Shown in pieces: positions 34,609 to 46,640 of a stretch of DNA of 64,000 bases. The DNA is taken from positions 13,628,850 through 13,692,849 of the forward strand of contig NC_134029.1 in NCBI RefSeq assembly GCF_964204645.1, read 5' to 3'. Numbering within the stretch: the stretch's first letter is position 1; each line of letters opens with the position of its first letter. The notes beneath the pieces are model-generated. The model had not been told where the DNA came from and ran no database searches. It worked only from the letters and a program-made list of their open reading frames with translations. Origin of the DNA: Tubulanus polymorphus (Eukaryota; Nemertea; Palaeonemertea; Tubulaniformes; Tubulanidae). A program made the translations under genes and the position numbers.

Positions 34609-34750
34609 TGTACCCAATATAACAAATAAAAGCGCCTTCTGTCTCCCGATCATTTGTTGTTTACAATGAATGAGACCCACTTCCGGGTTAGTCGGCGGTG
34701 CTACCGCTCGTAGCGCCGCCCTGGTGGGGAAAATATTCAGCGGGTTCCAC

Positions 34751-34950
34751 ATTGAGCGTGGCCGCAGCAACGCACTACAGCACCTTGAACTAACGAGTAA
34801 CTTGATTATTTCATAACCAAAATTGCACTTAAAAATATCTGAATCAAATATAAACCAAGCTGCACCAAGTACGGAATATATGTGTCAATTTATAGAATTA
34901 TCGGGCCAAACAAACAGCTTAAATCTTGTCATAAAGATTAGATACATCCA
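34751..34950 (+). repeat. dispersed repeat, right half of the occupied copy
   Basis: ATTGAGCGTGGCCGCAGCAA onward aligns with 3880-4075, including CTTGAACTAA and CTTAAATCTTGTCATAAAGA. Confidence 0.8.
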
Positions 34951-35394
34951 CAGACAAGCAATTTATCCTCCCTCCCTGGAATCCCTTTCTCAACATGCCC
35001 CTTAAGCAGGGCATTTCCTCCCAGAAGCCTGGCGATTGTCTAACCCTCTCTCGACATACCCCTCTATTCCTGGGTCAAACAGTACCCCTCACAACACTGC
35101 AGTAACAGATAACACAGTACACACGCACATGTACAGGCCATCTGCTGGCAACTGCCGCAACTAACAGGGATTTTGAGGATCTCAATTCGGGTGAAATTAG
35201 ACCCTGGACCCAAATAAGATTGTATATCTTTACCGCCAAAAACCATCCCTCTATACACATGCCAAGTTTCATGGCTGAACAACGAATAGATTTCTCATAA
35301 ACTGGTAACAAAAAACAACTGTTCCCCCTTTATAGTATAGATGATGCATATAAAATACTGTTAGAGTGATTTTTTCTCCAAGGCGGTAGTTTTA
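34951..35394. other. intronic DNA, nothing recognised
   Basis: Two overlapping minus frames (35064-35311) have no recognisable motif and no splice support. Confidence 0.35.
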
Positions 35395-36270
35395 TATTCA
35401 ATTTTAAACTACAGGTCCATGGACACCATGCCCATTTCCAAAAGTTTTGAAGCGATTGAGCTAAAATTTGGAATTATTGTATATACCTCTGAAAACTTTG
35501 CTCTTAGAGCAATTTTCATGAGATTCGAAGACATTGATGGGACCAATGTCAGAAATTTTGGTCCATATTACATGGAATGACCCAAATACTAAGTTATTCT
35601 TTTATTCAACGCCCCTGGTGGCAATATAAAAAACCAATGACCTTGAAACTCACTAAATCATAGAACTTGTTATGAGCTAGAACTTTTCAATTGATTGTGG
35701 TAACAATATCAATATAATGTGGAAAAACTTTTTCCAACCTACGACTGAATACTGATGACACCAAGATGGCCACCAATCGCGCCATAATTGGCTGATCAAA
35801 AATACCTGTCTCAAGTATAAAAGATCCCTTTCCAAAGAATACCCATGACAAATTATAATGAGAAATGGCAAACCAGTAGAAAGCTACAGGACTCAGAATT
35901 TGGGCCAAAGTTGACATTTTTGGGCACTAAAATCGATCGACCCAATTTCTCTTATGCTTATGGGGACTTGGGGTATTCAAATATATACAAAAATCAAGTG
36001 AATTGATCAAAATGTCTTCAAAATTTCCCTCAAGAAGTTTAAAAATGCGTAAAAAGTGCTGATTTTGGCGAACAACAATGGCTACCAGTTGGCCATCTTG
36101 ATTCTGACGGGGCCAGTTTTTGGGCTGAAGATGTGTCTAGGGTAGATACAAGTTTAACCCAAATATCAAGATATCAAATTGAAGCGTCTCAAAAACTTCC
36201 CAAAATAACTGGAATTGGTCTATGATTGGACGGACTGGACAGACGGACGCCAAACGAAAAGTGAACGCAA
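35395..36270. repeat. family D repeat, longest copy
   Basis: Shares segments with 5817-6260, with 12125-12500 (inverted), with 17731-17900, and its end (GACGGACGCCAAACGAAAAG) with 4195-4235. It has no coding capacity. Confidence 0.65.
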
Positions 36271-36273
36271 AAC

Positions 36274-37165
36274 AAACAAGAGCCCCAAGCGGCACTATGG
36301 CCAGCCTGTCAGCTTTTCATAAAATGGCAAATGATGATGCATTCTGTGGGCCAAATTTGTCAAAATACACTCCCAGCTCAGAATCAATACCTAATAATTT
36401 ACACAATACAATCGTAGAATACAAAAGTGGCACAGACAGCGACTAGATCTGGCAGGAACAAATACCTCAGATAAATCTTTTCCCTTAGTCTTATTGATTT
36501 TAATCTGGAATAGAATTGAATTTTCTGAAATTTGCTCAAAAAAAAATTGAATTGGATTAGATGCTTTTATTTGTTCAATAAAGTAAAATTCAATTGAATT
36601 TCATATTTTTTGCGGAATAAAATTTGATTGAATTTGTAGTTTGAGCACATGGCTAATTAGCATATCAATGTCATCTATCCAATTTTAGAAAAAGCTATTT
36701 TTCCCAGACTTTGCACGATGATATTTTCTGTAGTGCTAATAAAAATATTCCTCCCAAAAACCATATCAACTAAAGCTTTCACAGAAATTGATCTTGAAAT
36801 ATAATTTTAAATCTTAAAATAAAACCCGGAAGTAAAACGGTAGACAATACCACGGGTTCACGTGAACACCTGCTGATTTCTGCGGCTAAGCCAATCATAG
36901 AGGAGTCTTTGCTTTCTGATTGGCTTTTCAAAACCAATATTTTTGCGATCATAAATTCGCGAAAAAGCTCATATAAATTTTAACGAGACCCTCTTTCAAA
37001 ATTCAGCTACGTAGAGTTTGGAGAATGGATAATGCTTTAATGAATGATTTGCATGAATATATGCTCAGTTGTACAGTAAAAGAGCCTTTGCTCTGGAAAC
37101 CATGTCATTCAAATTTGCTCCATTTGTATAGTAATTGGCTCAGCCTACGGCTGGCCTAAAAACTC
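36274..37165. repeat. family C repeat, copy 2 (uninterrupted)
   Basis: Starts AAACAAGAGCCCCAAGCGGC and ends with the palindrome-like GGCTCAGCCTACGGCTGGCC. It is the longest uninterrupted copy and defines the segment missing from copies 1 and 3. No ORF is shared among copies. Confidence 0.85.
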
Positions 37166-38916
37166 CAGGCAGCCGCTAAATTCAGAGTGGGTGCTGATGC
37201 GAATCAAGCCATTTATTTTATATGGTCTCATCGTTAGATAAACGGAAATGTGAAATCAAAAACATTTTTATTCTCTAATGATGAGCAGACCTGCCAACCC
37301 AGAATGTTTTCTGAAAACTTCAGGAATATAACTACGAACAAACCAACCCTTATTATTTCATGTACAACACTGCCTTAACTTTAACCCTTAACCTACCGCA
37401 GCTTCAATATTAAGTCCTGTGTGCCAGGTGATTTGCATTCGAATGAAATTAACTCAATAAATCCTCATAACTTCTTAACTATTGTATATAGGGCATGGAA
37501 TAGTGCTGACAGATTTCAAATATTTGAAAGCGGGGGTCCACTGGGGGGAGGTCCAATGGGTTGGGTCATTATAGGGGGTCCAGCCCAATAAGACCCCTAG
37601 AAAGTCAGAATACTCACAATTTCGTGTTACATTGTCGATATTCATATAAAGACACCATTGATTACTATATCCATTGTTAAAACCTTTATTATGCTTCTTA
37701 TTAGTCTTAATGTTTGAATATTCATCAAAATATCAAATGAGATACAGTACGTTTTTGAAGTCAAAATTCTTTTTAAAAAAAAAGATAATGTGAAATTACT
37801 TTCAGGTTTGGATTCTCGGCAGTAACCGTGCGTTAAGAACTATTGTTCAATGCGTTGCAAGTCGCTTGTGTCATAAAAACTAACTTTAAATGTGAGATAG
37901 GTTGGTCTATTGACTAGTTGCCACCAGCAGTACACAAGTATGTCGACTAGTCGCCTGTGGCATGTAAAGAGTTAATACTCTACTCAATACACAATATATT
38001 GCCGACTAGTCGCCTGTGGCATGTAAAGAGTTAATACTCTACTCAATACACAATATATTGCCTGGGCAGAAAATTAGTTTAGAGAATAGACTGGCATAAT
38101 GTATACTCTGTACCATGCTGCCATCTGGCCGAATAAATCTAGACAATAAACATAATGGTTGACTGAAGAATAGTCTTTTGTTTGTTACATGGTGTCAGAA
38201 ATAGCTGGAAAAGATCCATGTCCATCGGAGTAGTTGCTTGAATGCATAGTGGTAATGACGGATACATTCAGAGATTAGAACGCCGACCTTCAACCTCTGC
38301 AGTACTTTTTCGAGTTACAAACCCAAACCAGATGATGGCGCAGCCGTTAGCACTTGCGAGTGCCGTAGGCGCAAATCAATTTGGGGGGTTTGGTGCCATC
38401 CTCAAAGAAAATTTTTGAAATTAAAAGCGTTTTCCGAGCACTTAAGAGTGATCTTGAACCCATGAACGACTATTATATTTTGGAAGGTAATGGCTATATC
38501 CTCATTAGATGACAATCAGCATCTCATGCATTACGGGTCGAGCCCTGAATTATTGCAGTAAATATGCGCTGATAAATGCTCACTAAAAATCATCGAAGGC
38601 GTTAGGCACGCGTGGCAACAGTAGTAGGCCTATATACATTACTACTGTTGCCGCGCGCGCGTGTCTATACAACTGATCGATAAAATACATACACATCGTA
38701 GTAGATACAAATCAGTGTTGCAATGCAATATGCGACGGTAAGTAAAACAGGCACTAAATGCGATAATATTTGACATAAATCTAAATTATTTTGCTAACAC
38801 TTTACTCACACTTTTGTTCGCTAAGATTTTCATTTATATGATATTCATATATATGGAATTATTTGAGTAATTAGATAATAGTTGTTTTAGATTACAGGTT
38901 GAAAGGTTGAGTGAGT
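37166..38916. other. intronic DNA with one tandem duplication
   Basis: No coding similarity is visible. The only structure noticed is the 59-bp duplication at 37945-38062. Confidence 0.4.
37945..38062. repeat. 59-bp perfect tandem duplication
   Basis: GACTAGTCGCCTGTGGCATG through ACAATATATTGCC occurs twice without mismatch (37945-38003, 38004-38062). Confidence 0.95.
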
Positions 38917-40607
38917 AAACAAGAGGCCCATGGGCCTTGAAGCATTGGAAGATTATACTGCGGTATTAAGTGGTTATAATATTTTACATCTGCCGGCAAA
39001 TCTTCTATGACGATGTTGATTGGGAGGACCACAGACTTAAAGTTCTATTTGTCTAGTACCATTTTATTCCTGAAAATGAATTTATTTTCTGCCGAACGAT
39101 TTAGCCTAGGCTATTTGGACTGTTAAACCTCATTAATGCGATTCTGTTAAAAAGACAAAACTAGTTTATTCTGATGTTTTCCATCATGTCCCAGCCAAGA
39201 TATTTATATCAATCAATATTTGGATACAAAAACCCATTTTTACGCATGAACTGTTAGGCCCCACTGAATAATGAAAGCAAAAACAGAACGATTTTTCTGA
39301 ATGCAATTGCAAGACCCTCTGATCTTAGAGCTCCAAGCTCTGATGCATGTACGCATGCAAAACGTCGCAGAGAGCGATGCCGGCGTTGGTGTCACTGAGG
39401 CCGGCTGATGATTGTTTGTTTGTCTTTTTGTTTGTTTGGCTTCATGTACGTCGTTTGGATCTTGGTTTCCCAAGACTATTCCTATTGGATTGTTCATTTA
39501 ACCTCACGACGGTAGGGCCTTTGAAGTGTTGCCCCCACACTGTTTGCAGCCAGCAGGACTCGAACCCACTTGTCACTCAGCATTAATAGTGGATTCAACA
39601 GCATCACGCCTTATCCCACTGAGCTACCGAGGCCGCTCGATTCAATTCCAAAAAACTACAGCAGCGGCAAATAACCATCGCAATATTGCAATTTACGACA
39701 AACAACGCGTAAATTCAATCACTGTTGTTTAACGCATGGAAAAGATAATAAAGGTAGTTTTTCCCTGCGCGCATTACAAAGCGAATCTCTGCCGAGTGCT
39801 TAAGAGGGTGGTACCGCCTTATGAGTGCGCAGCAGGCGGGTAGGGCGTCCTAAAGTGAAAACTTATATTAGAATAAAGCTGAATCGAATTTTACAATGTC
39901 GGTCAACTGATTGATGATACAACATGGTTGTTCTCGGCGTACTTAACAATGATATTTTCCTCCAATAAACAACTCTGGTAAAATTGAATAAAATCTTTAT
40001 TGGTGATATCGTATCATGGTGGTAGCCTACCGTTTACCGTTTGATGTTTCGTGTCATCATGAAATGGTTTTAACTTTAGTAAAGGTGTTCCCGCACGATC
40101 ACATATGGGTTTCAGTCACGAGTAGGCTGCCGTTCCACTGCTCTAGAAGTACGTATTCTGATGCTGAGAATTAATCCCAAATAATCCCACGGATACTGAT
40201 AGTTGGAATAACAGTGATATCCAAACACTGTGATATTTATAAACCGGAGGTACATAATTTTATGTTTTTCTATTCAGAAGAGGCTGTTCCCCATTCTTTA
40301 CTGCCAATGTCAATGCGGACATATCGTTACGCGATTGTTTAACCCGCTCTCATCAACCAGATAATGAACGAGAAAAATGCGATCGAATAACTTTTTGGAC
40401 CATTAAATCAGAAATCTGGCGACGCTATGTTGTGGGGAATAATCGAAACATTTTTTTTAGTAATTTTCAGCTGTTTCTAATGTTTTACGTGAACGGAGTG
40501 ACAATTTGAAGTTACTATGAAAATGAGAAGAGTTGGCGCTATTTTTTCGTACTACTATTTTCAATCCATTTTACTAGCATTGGCATGACGTCATCCAATG
40601 CTAAAAA
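38917..40607. repeat. family A repeat, second copy
   Basis: Near-identical to 12905-14607 and in the same orientation, including the tRNA-like module (39549-39639) and the terminal AAACAAGAGGCCCATGGGCC. Substitutions hit would-be codons and spacers alike, arguing against a protein-coding role. Confidence 0.85.
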
Positions 40608-40619
40608 TAAAAATAAATT

Positions 40620-41560
40620 CGAGCTTGCGATTTTTTTCTATTTTTAATGAGCTTGTGGTCCGCACAATTTAAGATTCATCACGAGGCTGCAGAGCAGTCC
40701 AAAAAGATTGCCAAGACGCAGTGCGCCCTTTTACTACATGCAGCAGGGCATGAAGCTCAGGAGATCTATCAATCATTCACGCTTGCGGCGGATGAGTACA
40801 AAGAATATTACCAGGTAATCATTAAAAAGTTTGATGAGTTCACCCATCCTTTGAAAAATGAAATTTTCGAGAGGTTCAAATTCTGGTCTTGCGATCAGAT
40901 TGATGGCGAAAGCTTAGATCAATGGGTCACTGATATGCGCACACACGCATCCACCTGTGAGTTTGGAGCATCATCAGATAAAATGCTGAGAGACAAGTTG
41001 GTTTTTGGAGTAGCTGATAAGCACGTTAAGGAACGATTACTCCATGATTCAGACTTCACATTGCAGAAAGCACTTGATGTTTGTCGTGCTTCCGAAGCAA
41101 GTACTTCAGATAAAATGCTGAGAGACAAGTTGATTTTTGGAGTATCTGATAAGCGCATTAAGGAACGATTACTCCGTGATTCAGACTTCACATGGTAGAA
41201 AGCACTTGATGTTTGTAGTACAAAGCAAGCACAGCACAGATTAAAATGATGACTGGAAAAGACCCTGTTGTAAACTTTGATGGCAGAAAGGTTGCTTTCA
41301 ACAGTCCAAAAATAACCGCCGTGATGATAGTGCAAGGGCGCTGAAACCTTGCAAGAAGAAGAAGCGAGTCTGTCCCGCATATGGGAAGAAGTGCAGCAAG
41401 TGCCAGCGCCTTAACCACTTTGCCAAGGTTTGTTAATCCGCAAATTAACCTCCTGATGGAAGATGAAGGAATCTGTTTGCATGTATCAAGTAGACGCGCA
41501 TACCAGTGATGATGATGGGTTTTTCATCAGTGCTCTCTTCGTCGGTAAGTTATCCGTTCA
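40620..41560 (+). pseudogene. Gypsy-like LTR retrotransposon gag fragment
   Basis: The ORF 40647-41198 encodes a retrotransposon gag domain: KTQCALLLHAAGHEAQEIYQ, FERFKFWSCDQIDGESLDQW and CEFGASSDKMLRDKLVFG, then TLQKALDVCRASEAS. A 132-bp in-frame tandem duplication (from about 40975 and 41107) repeats the DKMLRDKL..LQKALDVC part. After a stop and frameshift, a CCHC zinc knuckle follows (CSKCQRLNHFAKVC, near 41395-41436), and then YQVDAHTSDDDGFFISALFVG, which resembles the start of a protease region, before similarity ends. LTRs, RT and integrase are absent. Confidence 0.8.
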
Positions 41561-42078
41561 AAAATTATTTATTGACGCCTTTGGTTACATGAACAGATCA
41601 GCAATATTCCTAAATAAAATAACCGGTATAACAAGAATACAACAATATAAAAGAGGTAACAACAAACAAATGCTCGTAAACCTGTCGGACTCGTGAACGC
41701 CAGACTCGTGAAGTCTTGGACTCGGACCTGATATTCTCGGAGCATTCCTCTTTTGGACGAATTATCGGTACATGTGTATTCAGGTTCAATTTAATTCTTT
41801 ATTTACAGTTACCTAGTAACTAATTTTAAGTTTCAAATAGGATAGACAGTGCAATTAGACAATCCGCTGGTTCAGAGAGACCGTTATTACGCTATCAATT
41901 TATACGTTTCTTTTAGAACCTGTCAGTTGCCGAATCTGAATGAAGATGGATTTTATTTGACGAAAAGAGGCGGAAAATAAATAATAATAATAATAATCAG
42001 CAGAATTACAAGAGGGTTTTCATCGAAAGTCAGAAAACCCTAATTACAGAATTATAAAATGTAACATATAGCTCTTAC
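41561..42078. other. intron sequence with an (AAT)n run
   Basis: Short AAT microsatellite near 41980-41998; nothing else recognised before the helicase donor at 42078. Confidence 0.5.
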
Positions 42079-42241
42079 ATTAGGTTTTGTTGCTTCCTTT
42101 TTCAATAAGAATGCTACAGTGTCACGATCTTCTCTCGAGAAATATAGTCGACAATATGCTCGTTGACCGTCTCGTCCCGCACGACCCGATTCCTGATAAT
42201 ACCCTGCCATTGCTTGAGGCATATTCCAATGAGCCACAAAC
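42079..42241 (-). CDS. RECQL5: RECQL5-like helicase, motif VI exon
   Basis: Acceptor GATTTGTAG and donor CCTAAT/GTAAGA bound a 163-bp exon. It encodes [20 protein letters not shown], then [20 protein letters not shown] and [26 protein letters not shown] is RecQ helicase motif VI (arginine finger region), and [15 protein letters not shown] with [11 protein letters not shown] is closer to RECQL5 than to other RecQ members. The first base completes the arginine codon left by exon 44081-43864. The next exon is about 14.3 kb away, across the transposon-filled intron. Confidence 0.92.
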
Positions 42242-43863
42242 CTACAAATCAGTATCAAAAACAATTCCATATCGTCAAACTATTTGCCATATTTGCCAGC
42301 ATATGAGTTGAGAAAAAACCATATTCAGAAAAAAAAGGTCGACTTATACTGGGGATGAAAACATAGGTGTTTGAACAACATGGAAATATTAGAAGTAAAA
42401 TTATCAGGCTAACAGTTGTGAGTACGGGTGGTGCAAAGTCCCTCCTCAAGAGAATTTTGGCACATATGAAGCCCATTTTCTATCACTCAAGACAAACACA
42501 GAGTGCCTAAATTAATGCAATAACTAATTTCATTAAGTACATAGGCTATGCTTTGTTGAATGATCTGAAGCGCGCGACCGCAGACTCTTAATATAAGCAA
42601 TACATGTGTATATATTAATGATTTGTTGAATGTGCATAGACAGTGGGTCTAGACAATTGGCCGATCGATGTTTCGCAAATTATGTAAAAAAGATTTCAGA
42701 GATCGTAGCTTCGGTTTTATAAGACGCTTATATGGTCAGTACATTAAGCGTGCTACGATCTAAACTCTTATCTTTTCCCCAAGACCCTACCCCCCCATCA
42801 TTTTCTCAACAAATTTACATCAATCTCAAGATTGATAAAAATGGACCCCTTAGCGGAAGATTTTCATCCCGCATTATGCCAGGTACACTTAGAAATTAAT
42901 AAAATTTAAGATTGGCTTATGTCAACAGATGCGACGCCTACCGACACAAGTGAGAGCAGCCGGGATCGCAGCCCAGCTTATTTCCATTCCGATTCACAGC
43001 AACTGAGGCTGTCTAGCAGTTTACGAGATCTGCCCAGTTTCTCCCCTGCTAATGTCAAATACGATTACTGGAAACTGCAACGGCTCAGATAGTCATATGA
43101 TAAGCATTTGGGGAATAAGTTCAAATTACCTTGAATTATTTGAAAATAAATTTCCATTTGAAAAGCTATTTCTTTAAGATCTTAATTTTTCTATTCTTTT
43201 TTTAATACAATCTGCTAGCGACATCATATAGACACCATCATTTTACCAATTTCGTTTCTAGATATTCAGTCCATCATCTGCCGTGCTGAAGGTTTGGTTT
43301 GCGTGAGATACTACTTGAATTTGAAAGTCTGTGACATGATACTAATGATGCAAACTAGCGGTCAAAATTAGTACTATGTAGGCCTATATTCGGCAGTGTG
43401 GTCAATATTTATCTTTTGACATATTTTTTGCCGATGAGTCTGTAGGTGTCGGGTTGCTGTTACAAGCTGGTTAATGACGAAAAGATACCAGCAACAATTG
43501 TCGGCGTCTCGTAGGCAATAAACCCAGTTGTGTCGGCAGAAATCGGGAGACTTGTAGACAAATAAGCCAGCCTTTAGATTTCAATAAGCTAACCATACAT
43601 TGGACTTCACTCATGTGCAAATTATGAATAAGGAATCGCAAAGAATATTTTATCATAGTTTGGAAATGAGAGAAATACAGTGTAGATCCAAATTTTCGAA
43701 ATGTTGTTTTTAAGCGCATGAAGAAAAGGGTTGATTGGGAATGCAGAGTATAGACGATGCACAAATTTTTCAATTGAAAACTTACCTCAACTCATACGCC
43801 AGCAAATACAGCATCTAAATTTGTCAACAAATGAACATAAAATGCAATCTTTCATCATCTTAC
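42242..43863 (-). other. helicase intron, nothing recognised
   Basis: Lies between two exons that join in phase. The frame 43471-43773 (minus) has no recognised motif. Confidence 0.5.
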
Positions 43864-44081
43864 CTTACATTAGCTTTATCAATTCCCATACCAAAACTTA
43901 TAGTAGCAACAATCACTGGAATTTTTCCATCCATCCAGTCCCGTTGAACATCAGTTCGAATTGAGTCACTCAAACCAGCATGATATGCTTTTGCTGGAAT
44001 TCCTTTACGAGACAATCGACTTGCAAGTTCTGAGCATGCTTCACGCTTCCGACAGTAGACAATACCACAACCATAATCATC
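43864..44081 (-). CDS. RECQL5: RECQL5-like helicase, motif V exon
   Basis: A 3'-5' DNA helicase of the RecQ family, in animals a nuclear protein limiting recombination and transcription-linked damage (family knowledge). The 218-bp exon lies between an AAAAAAG acceptor and an AATGTAAG/GTAAGA donor. It encodes [40 protein letters not shown] and [23 protein letters not shown] is motif IV, AYHAGL is motif IVa-like and [11 protein letters not shown] is motif V. It ends two bases into the arginine codon completed at 42241. Upstream exons with the Walker A and DEAH boxes were searched for by eye on the minus strand up to 64000 without success. Confidence 0.93.
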
Positions 44082-44161
44082 CTTTTTTATATAAGGTTAA
44101 AAATACATGTTACATCACAAAAAAGCCGTCTTCCAAACACAACAATTATGTAAACAACATA

Positions 44162-44392
44162 CAGTAAAACCTCTCTTAGTAAACACCTCCTTTAGTGAAC
44201 ACTTCAGGCAGGAACCAAATTTTTCCTACTCATTTTCAAGTAAACAGAACCTCCATTTAGTGAACACCTCTCTATATTTAACAGTGAACACTCCATAGTT
44301 TGCAAGTAGACTGAATGTTATCAGTATAGGTGTTCATCATATGCCATATTAATATAATCCATGGTCATTCAATTGTCTTGAATATTCCACTG
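44162..44392. mobile_element. Tc1/mariner (pogo-like) MITE
   Basis: TA is followed by CAGTAAAACCTCTCTTAG; the right end is AATATTCCACTG followed by TA. TIR match is limited to CAGTRRAA. The internal AGTGAACACCTC words are typical of pogo-type short elements. Confidence 0.5.
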
Positions 44393-44867
44393 TACCCACT
44401 TAGTTTAACAAAGTGCTTGACAATCTATAAATTCTACTTATGCACCTAATACCATAATCATAGAAAATGCCAGGATCTATAACTTTCAATTGATGGCTGT
44501 TAAAAATTTCCAAGTGGTACTGATATACATGACGTATGCATAGGTACCAAGGGTAATTTCACTATTTACGGCGTTGTCATATGACAGAAACACTGAATCG
44601 CGGAACATTCCCAAACTATAGAATTTCTTCACTTTCACTATGAATAGTTACCGGTTTTCCAACAGGGAGACTCAGTGTCATGCAAGGCACCAGACCAATC
44701 GCTGCAACCGGACCAACTTTTTTGCACATGAAATCCCCTTAGCCATGGGAACAAATTTATAATGACAAATGCGGCAATTAGCATCATCACACAGTTCGAA
44801 TCCCGGAGAATCTTTGGATAAACTGGTCAGCCGACTGAATCGCCGAGGTGATCTTCAAGTGCCGACA

Positions 44868-46640
44868 AATAATAATAATAATAATAATTTATTTACTTAT
44901 AAAGCGCATTTCTATAAAGTATAATCATTGCACTTCACATCATCAAAAGATAAGACAGAAGCAGATTAAAACACTAATTGCACAGTTTTCTAAAATAAAA
45001 AGTTTTTAATCGTGATTTGAAACATGACACAGTTGGACTTTCACAAATTTCCTGTGGTAAAACATTCCATAAATTTGGTGCCATGAAAGTAAAAGCATTA
45101 CATCCAGTAACACAGCTGTTATTATGTTTGACTAAAATCGATGGATCATTGTTAGATCTAAGTGGTCGACTAGGAACATACAAAGTTAAAAGAATGCTAC
45201 GAGTTATCACTGGAATACACTGGAGCAATACCATTAAGACATTTATATACAAGTAATAACACTTTAAAATTAACTCTTTCTGAGATGGGCAGCCATGCAA
45301 ATCGCGTAAAATAGGAGTAATATGGTCATATTTTCTAGCCCTAACGATTAAACGAGCTGCATTATTCAGATACTGGTATGAGCAATATGAGATGCAGTAC
45401 CAGCCAACAGTGAGTTTGCGTAATCTAACCTGGAAACAACTAGAGAGTTAACAGCATTTTTACATGATTGGTGATCCAGAAGGTGGCGAATTTTACTAAT
45501 ACAATAAAGAAGATGATTTGCTTTGCGGCACAATATGATCTGACATTGACACGTTCTGGTCAAACAATACCCCTAGATTATTAATTACTTTACTAGGCAG
45601 AATAATCTCATCATCAATTTTCAAAACGATATCACTCGGTAATTTCTTGAGTGCCTGAGGGAACGCCACTAGAGCAAAGTCGGTTTTATCACCATTAGCC
45701 TGGAATTTGTTCACATGCATCCAGTTAGAGAGGACTCTGGTTGAATTACTGGGTACAGACAGAGCTTCATACACTTGCTCGCAATGTTGTTGGGATTAGC
45801 AACTTTGTACAATTGGTCGTCATCAGCAAAGATATGGTAAGGATGATTAAACGACCTTATAATTTTACCAATTGGTTATACAATTTAAAAAGTATAGGCC
45901 CCAGGACTGAACTTGGGGCACACCACAAAGTAATGGCTAGCTAGACGATTTGGAACCATTTTGTAACAGTTTGTGTTCTGCCAGTAAGATAGGATGATAA
46001 AAGTTTCAAAATATTGTCATTAAAACCAAAATCTGCCCGAAGGCGATTTAATAACACAGAATGATCTATAGTGTCAAAAGCAGCTGACAGGTCTTATTAG
46101 CAATCAAACAGCTTAGGTGGGTCATATGGTTCCATGTGGAAAATTGGTTTAACTATATTTGAATCCAAATCATTTCGAATTGTCATTACTTTATCATTAA
46201 AGAAATCACTAAACATTTCACTAATTTCAGCAGAGTTCCCAGCTGGTAATTTCTTTGCATTCTTATTAAGCTTTGATCTTCCTTGTCCTGTAACGCCGAT
46301 GCATAATCATTATAAGAATTAACCAAATTGTTAACACTTCGGCAGTGCACTGCATTGACTGACTCCACGAGCGTTGAACAAAAATCAGCTGGATTAACAC
46401 TGCAATGGTTTCTTGAAGTAGGAGTCTCATAAGTTCTGGCTTGTTTCGCAAAATATCTAAATCGGGAATCCACAAATATAGAATGATGATCTGATATCAT
46501 TGACTTAAACACTTGAACATCTTTGATGACATATCTATTGAACGAGATAAAACAAGGTCAATTGTATAACCTTTCTTATGGGTAGGACCAGATACGTGTT
46601 GTATAAAGCCATTTGCTGGCAGAAAACTGTGTGCTTAACC
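44868..46640 (-). pseudogene. L2/CR1-like LINE remnant
   Basis: Read from about 46640 downward. It has an endonuclease C-terminal piece (GYTIDLVLSRSIDM), a linker (SDHHSIFVDSRFRYFAKQAR) and RNDLDSNIVKPIF. It then jumps directly to DLSAAFDTIDHSVLLNRL, so the first part of the RT is deleted near 46110. Next come a broken PSSVLGPILF block, NLGVLFDQNVSMSDHI, SLVVSRLDYANSLLAG and the C-terminus (FTFMAPNLWNVLPQEICESP, FKSRLKTFYFRK). The 3' end is a TATAAAGCGC-type hairpin followed by (AAT)n at 44868-44890. Several frameshifts make it inactive. Confidence 0.8.

Larger units (their letters stand above)
28284..34750. mobile_element. ISL2EU-type THAP/YqaJ DNA transposon, copy 2 (6.47 kb with nested insertions)
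   Basis: The left end GAGGAACCCGCAGAA and the right end read inward (GTGGAACCCGCTGAA) are inverted. A second matching block lies further in: GGCGCTGCGAGCGGT left, GGCGCTACGAGCGGT right, and CCCGGAAGT in both. AT flanks both ends (28282-28283, 34751-34752), and the homologous unoccupied repeat at 3876-3885 has a single AT, so the boundaries are exact. Inside, a plus-strand YqaJ gene (28958-30200) converges on a minus-strand THAP transposase (34608-30489). The transposase is split by copy 3 and the nuclease by a family E insertion. From memory, Repbase ISL2EU/IS4EU elements have this gene pair and a 2-bp AT duplication; a database comparison should confirm it. Confidence 0.88.

Noticed and set aside
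40919-41380. 153-codon minus-strand ORF over the gag fragment
   Set aside because: Antisense to the clear gag and CCHC signals on the plus strand.
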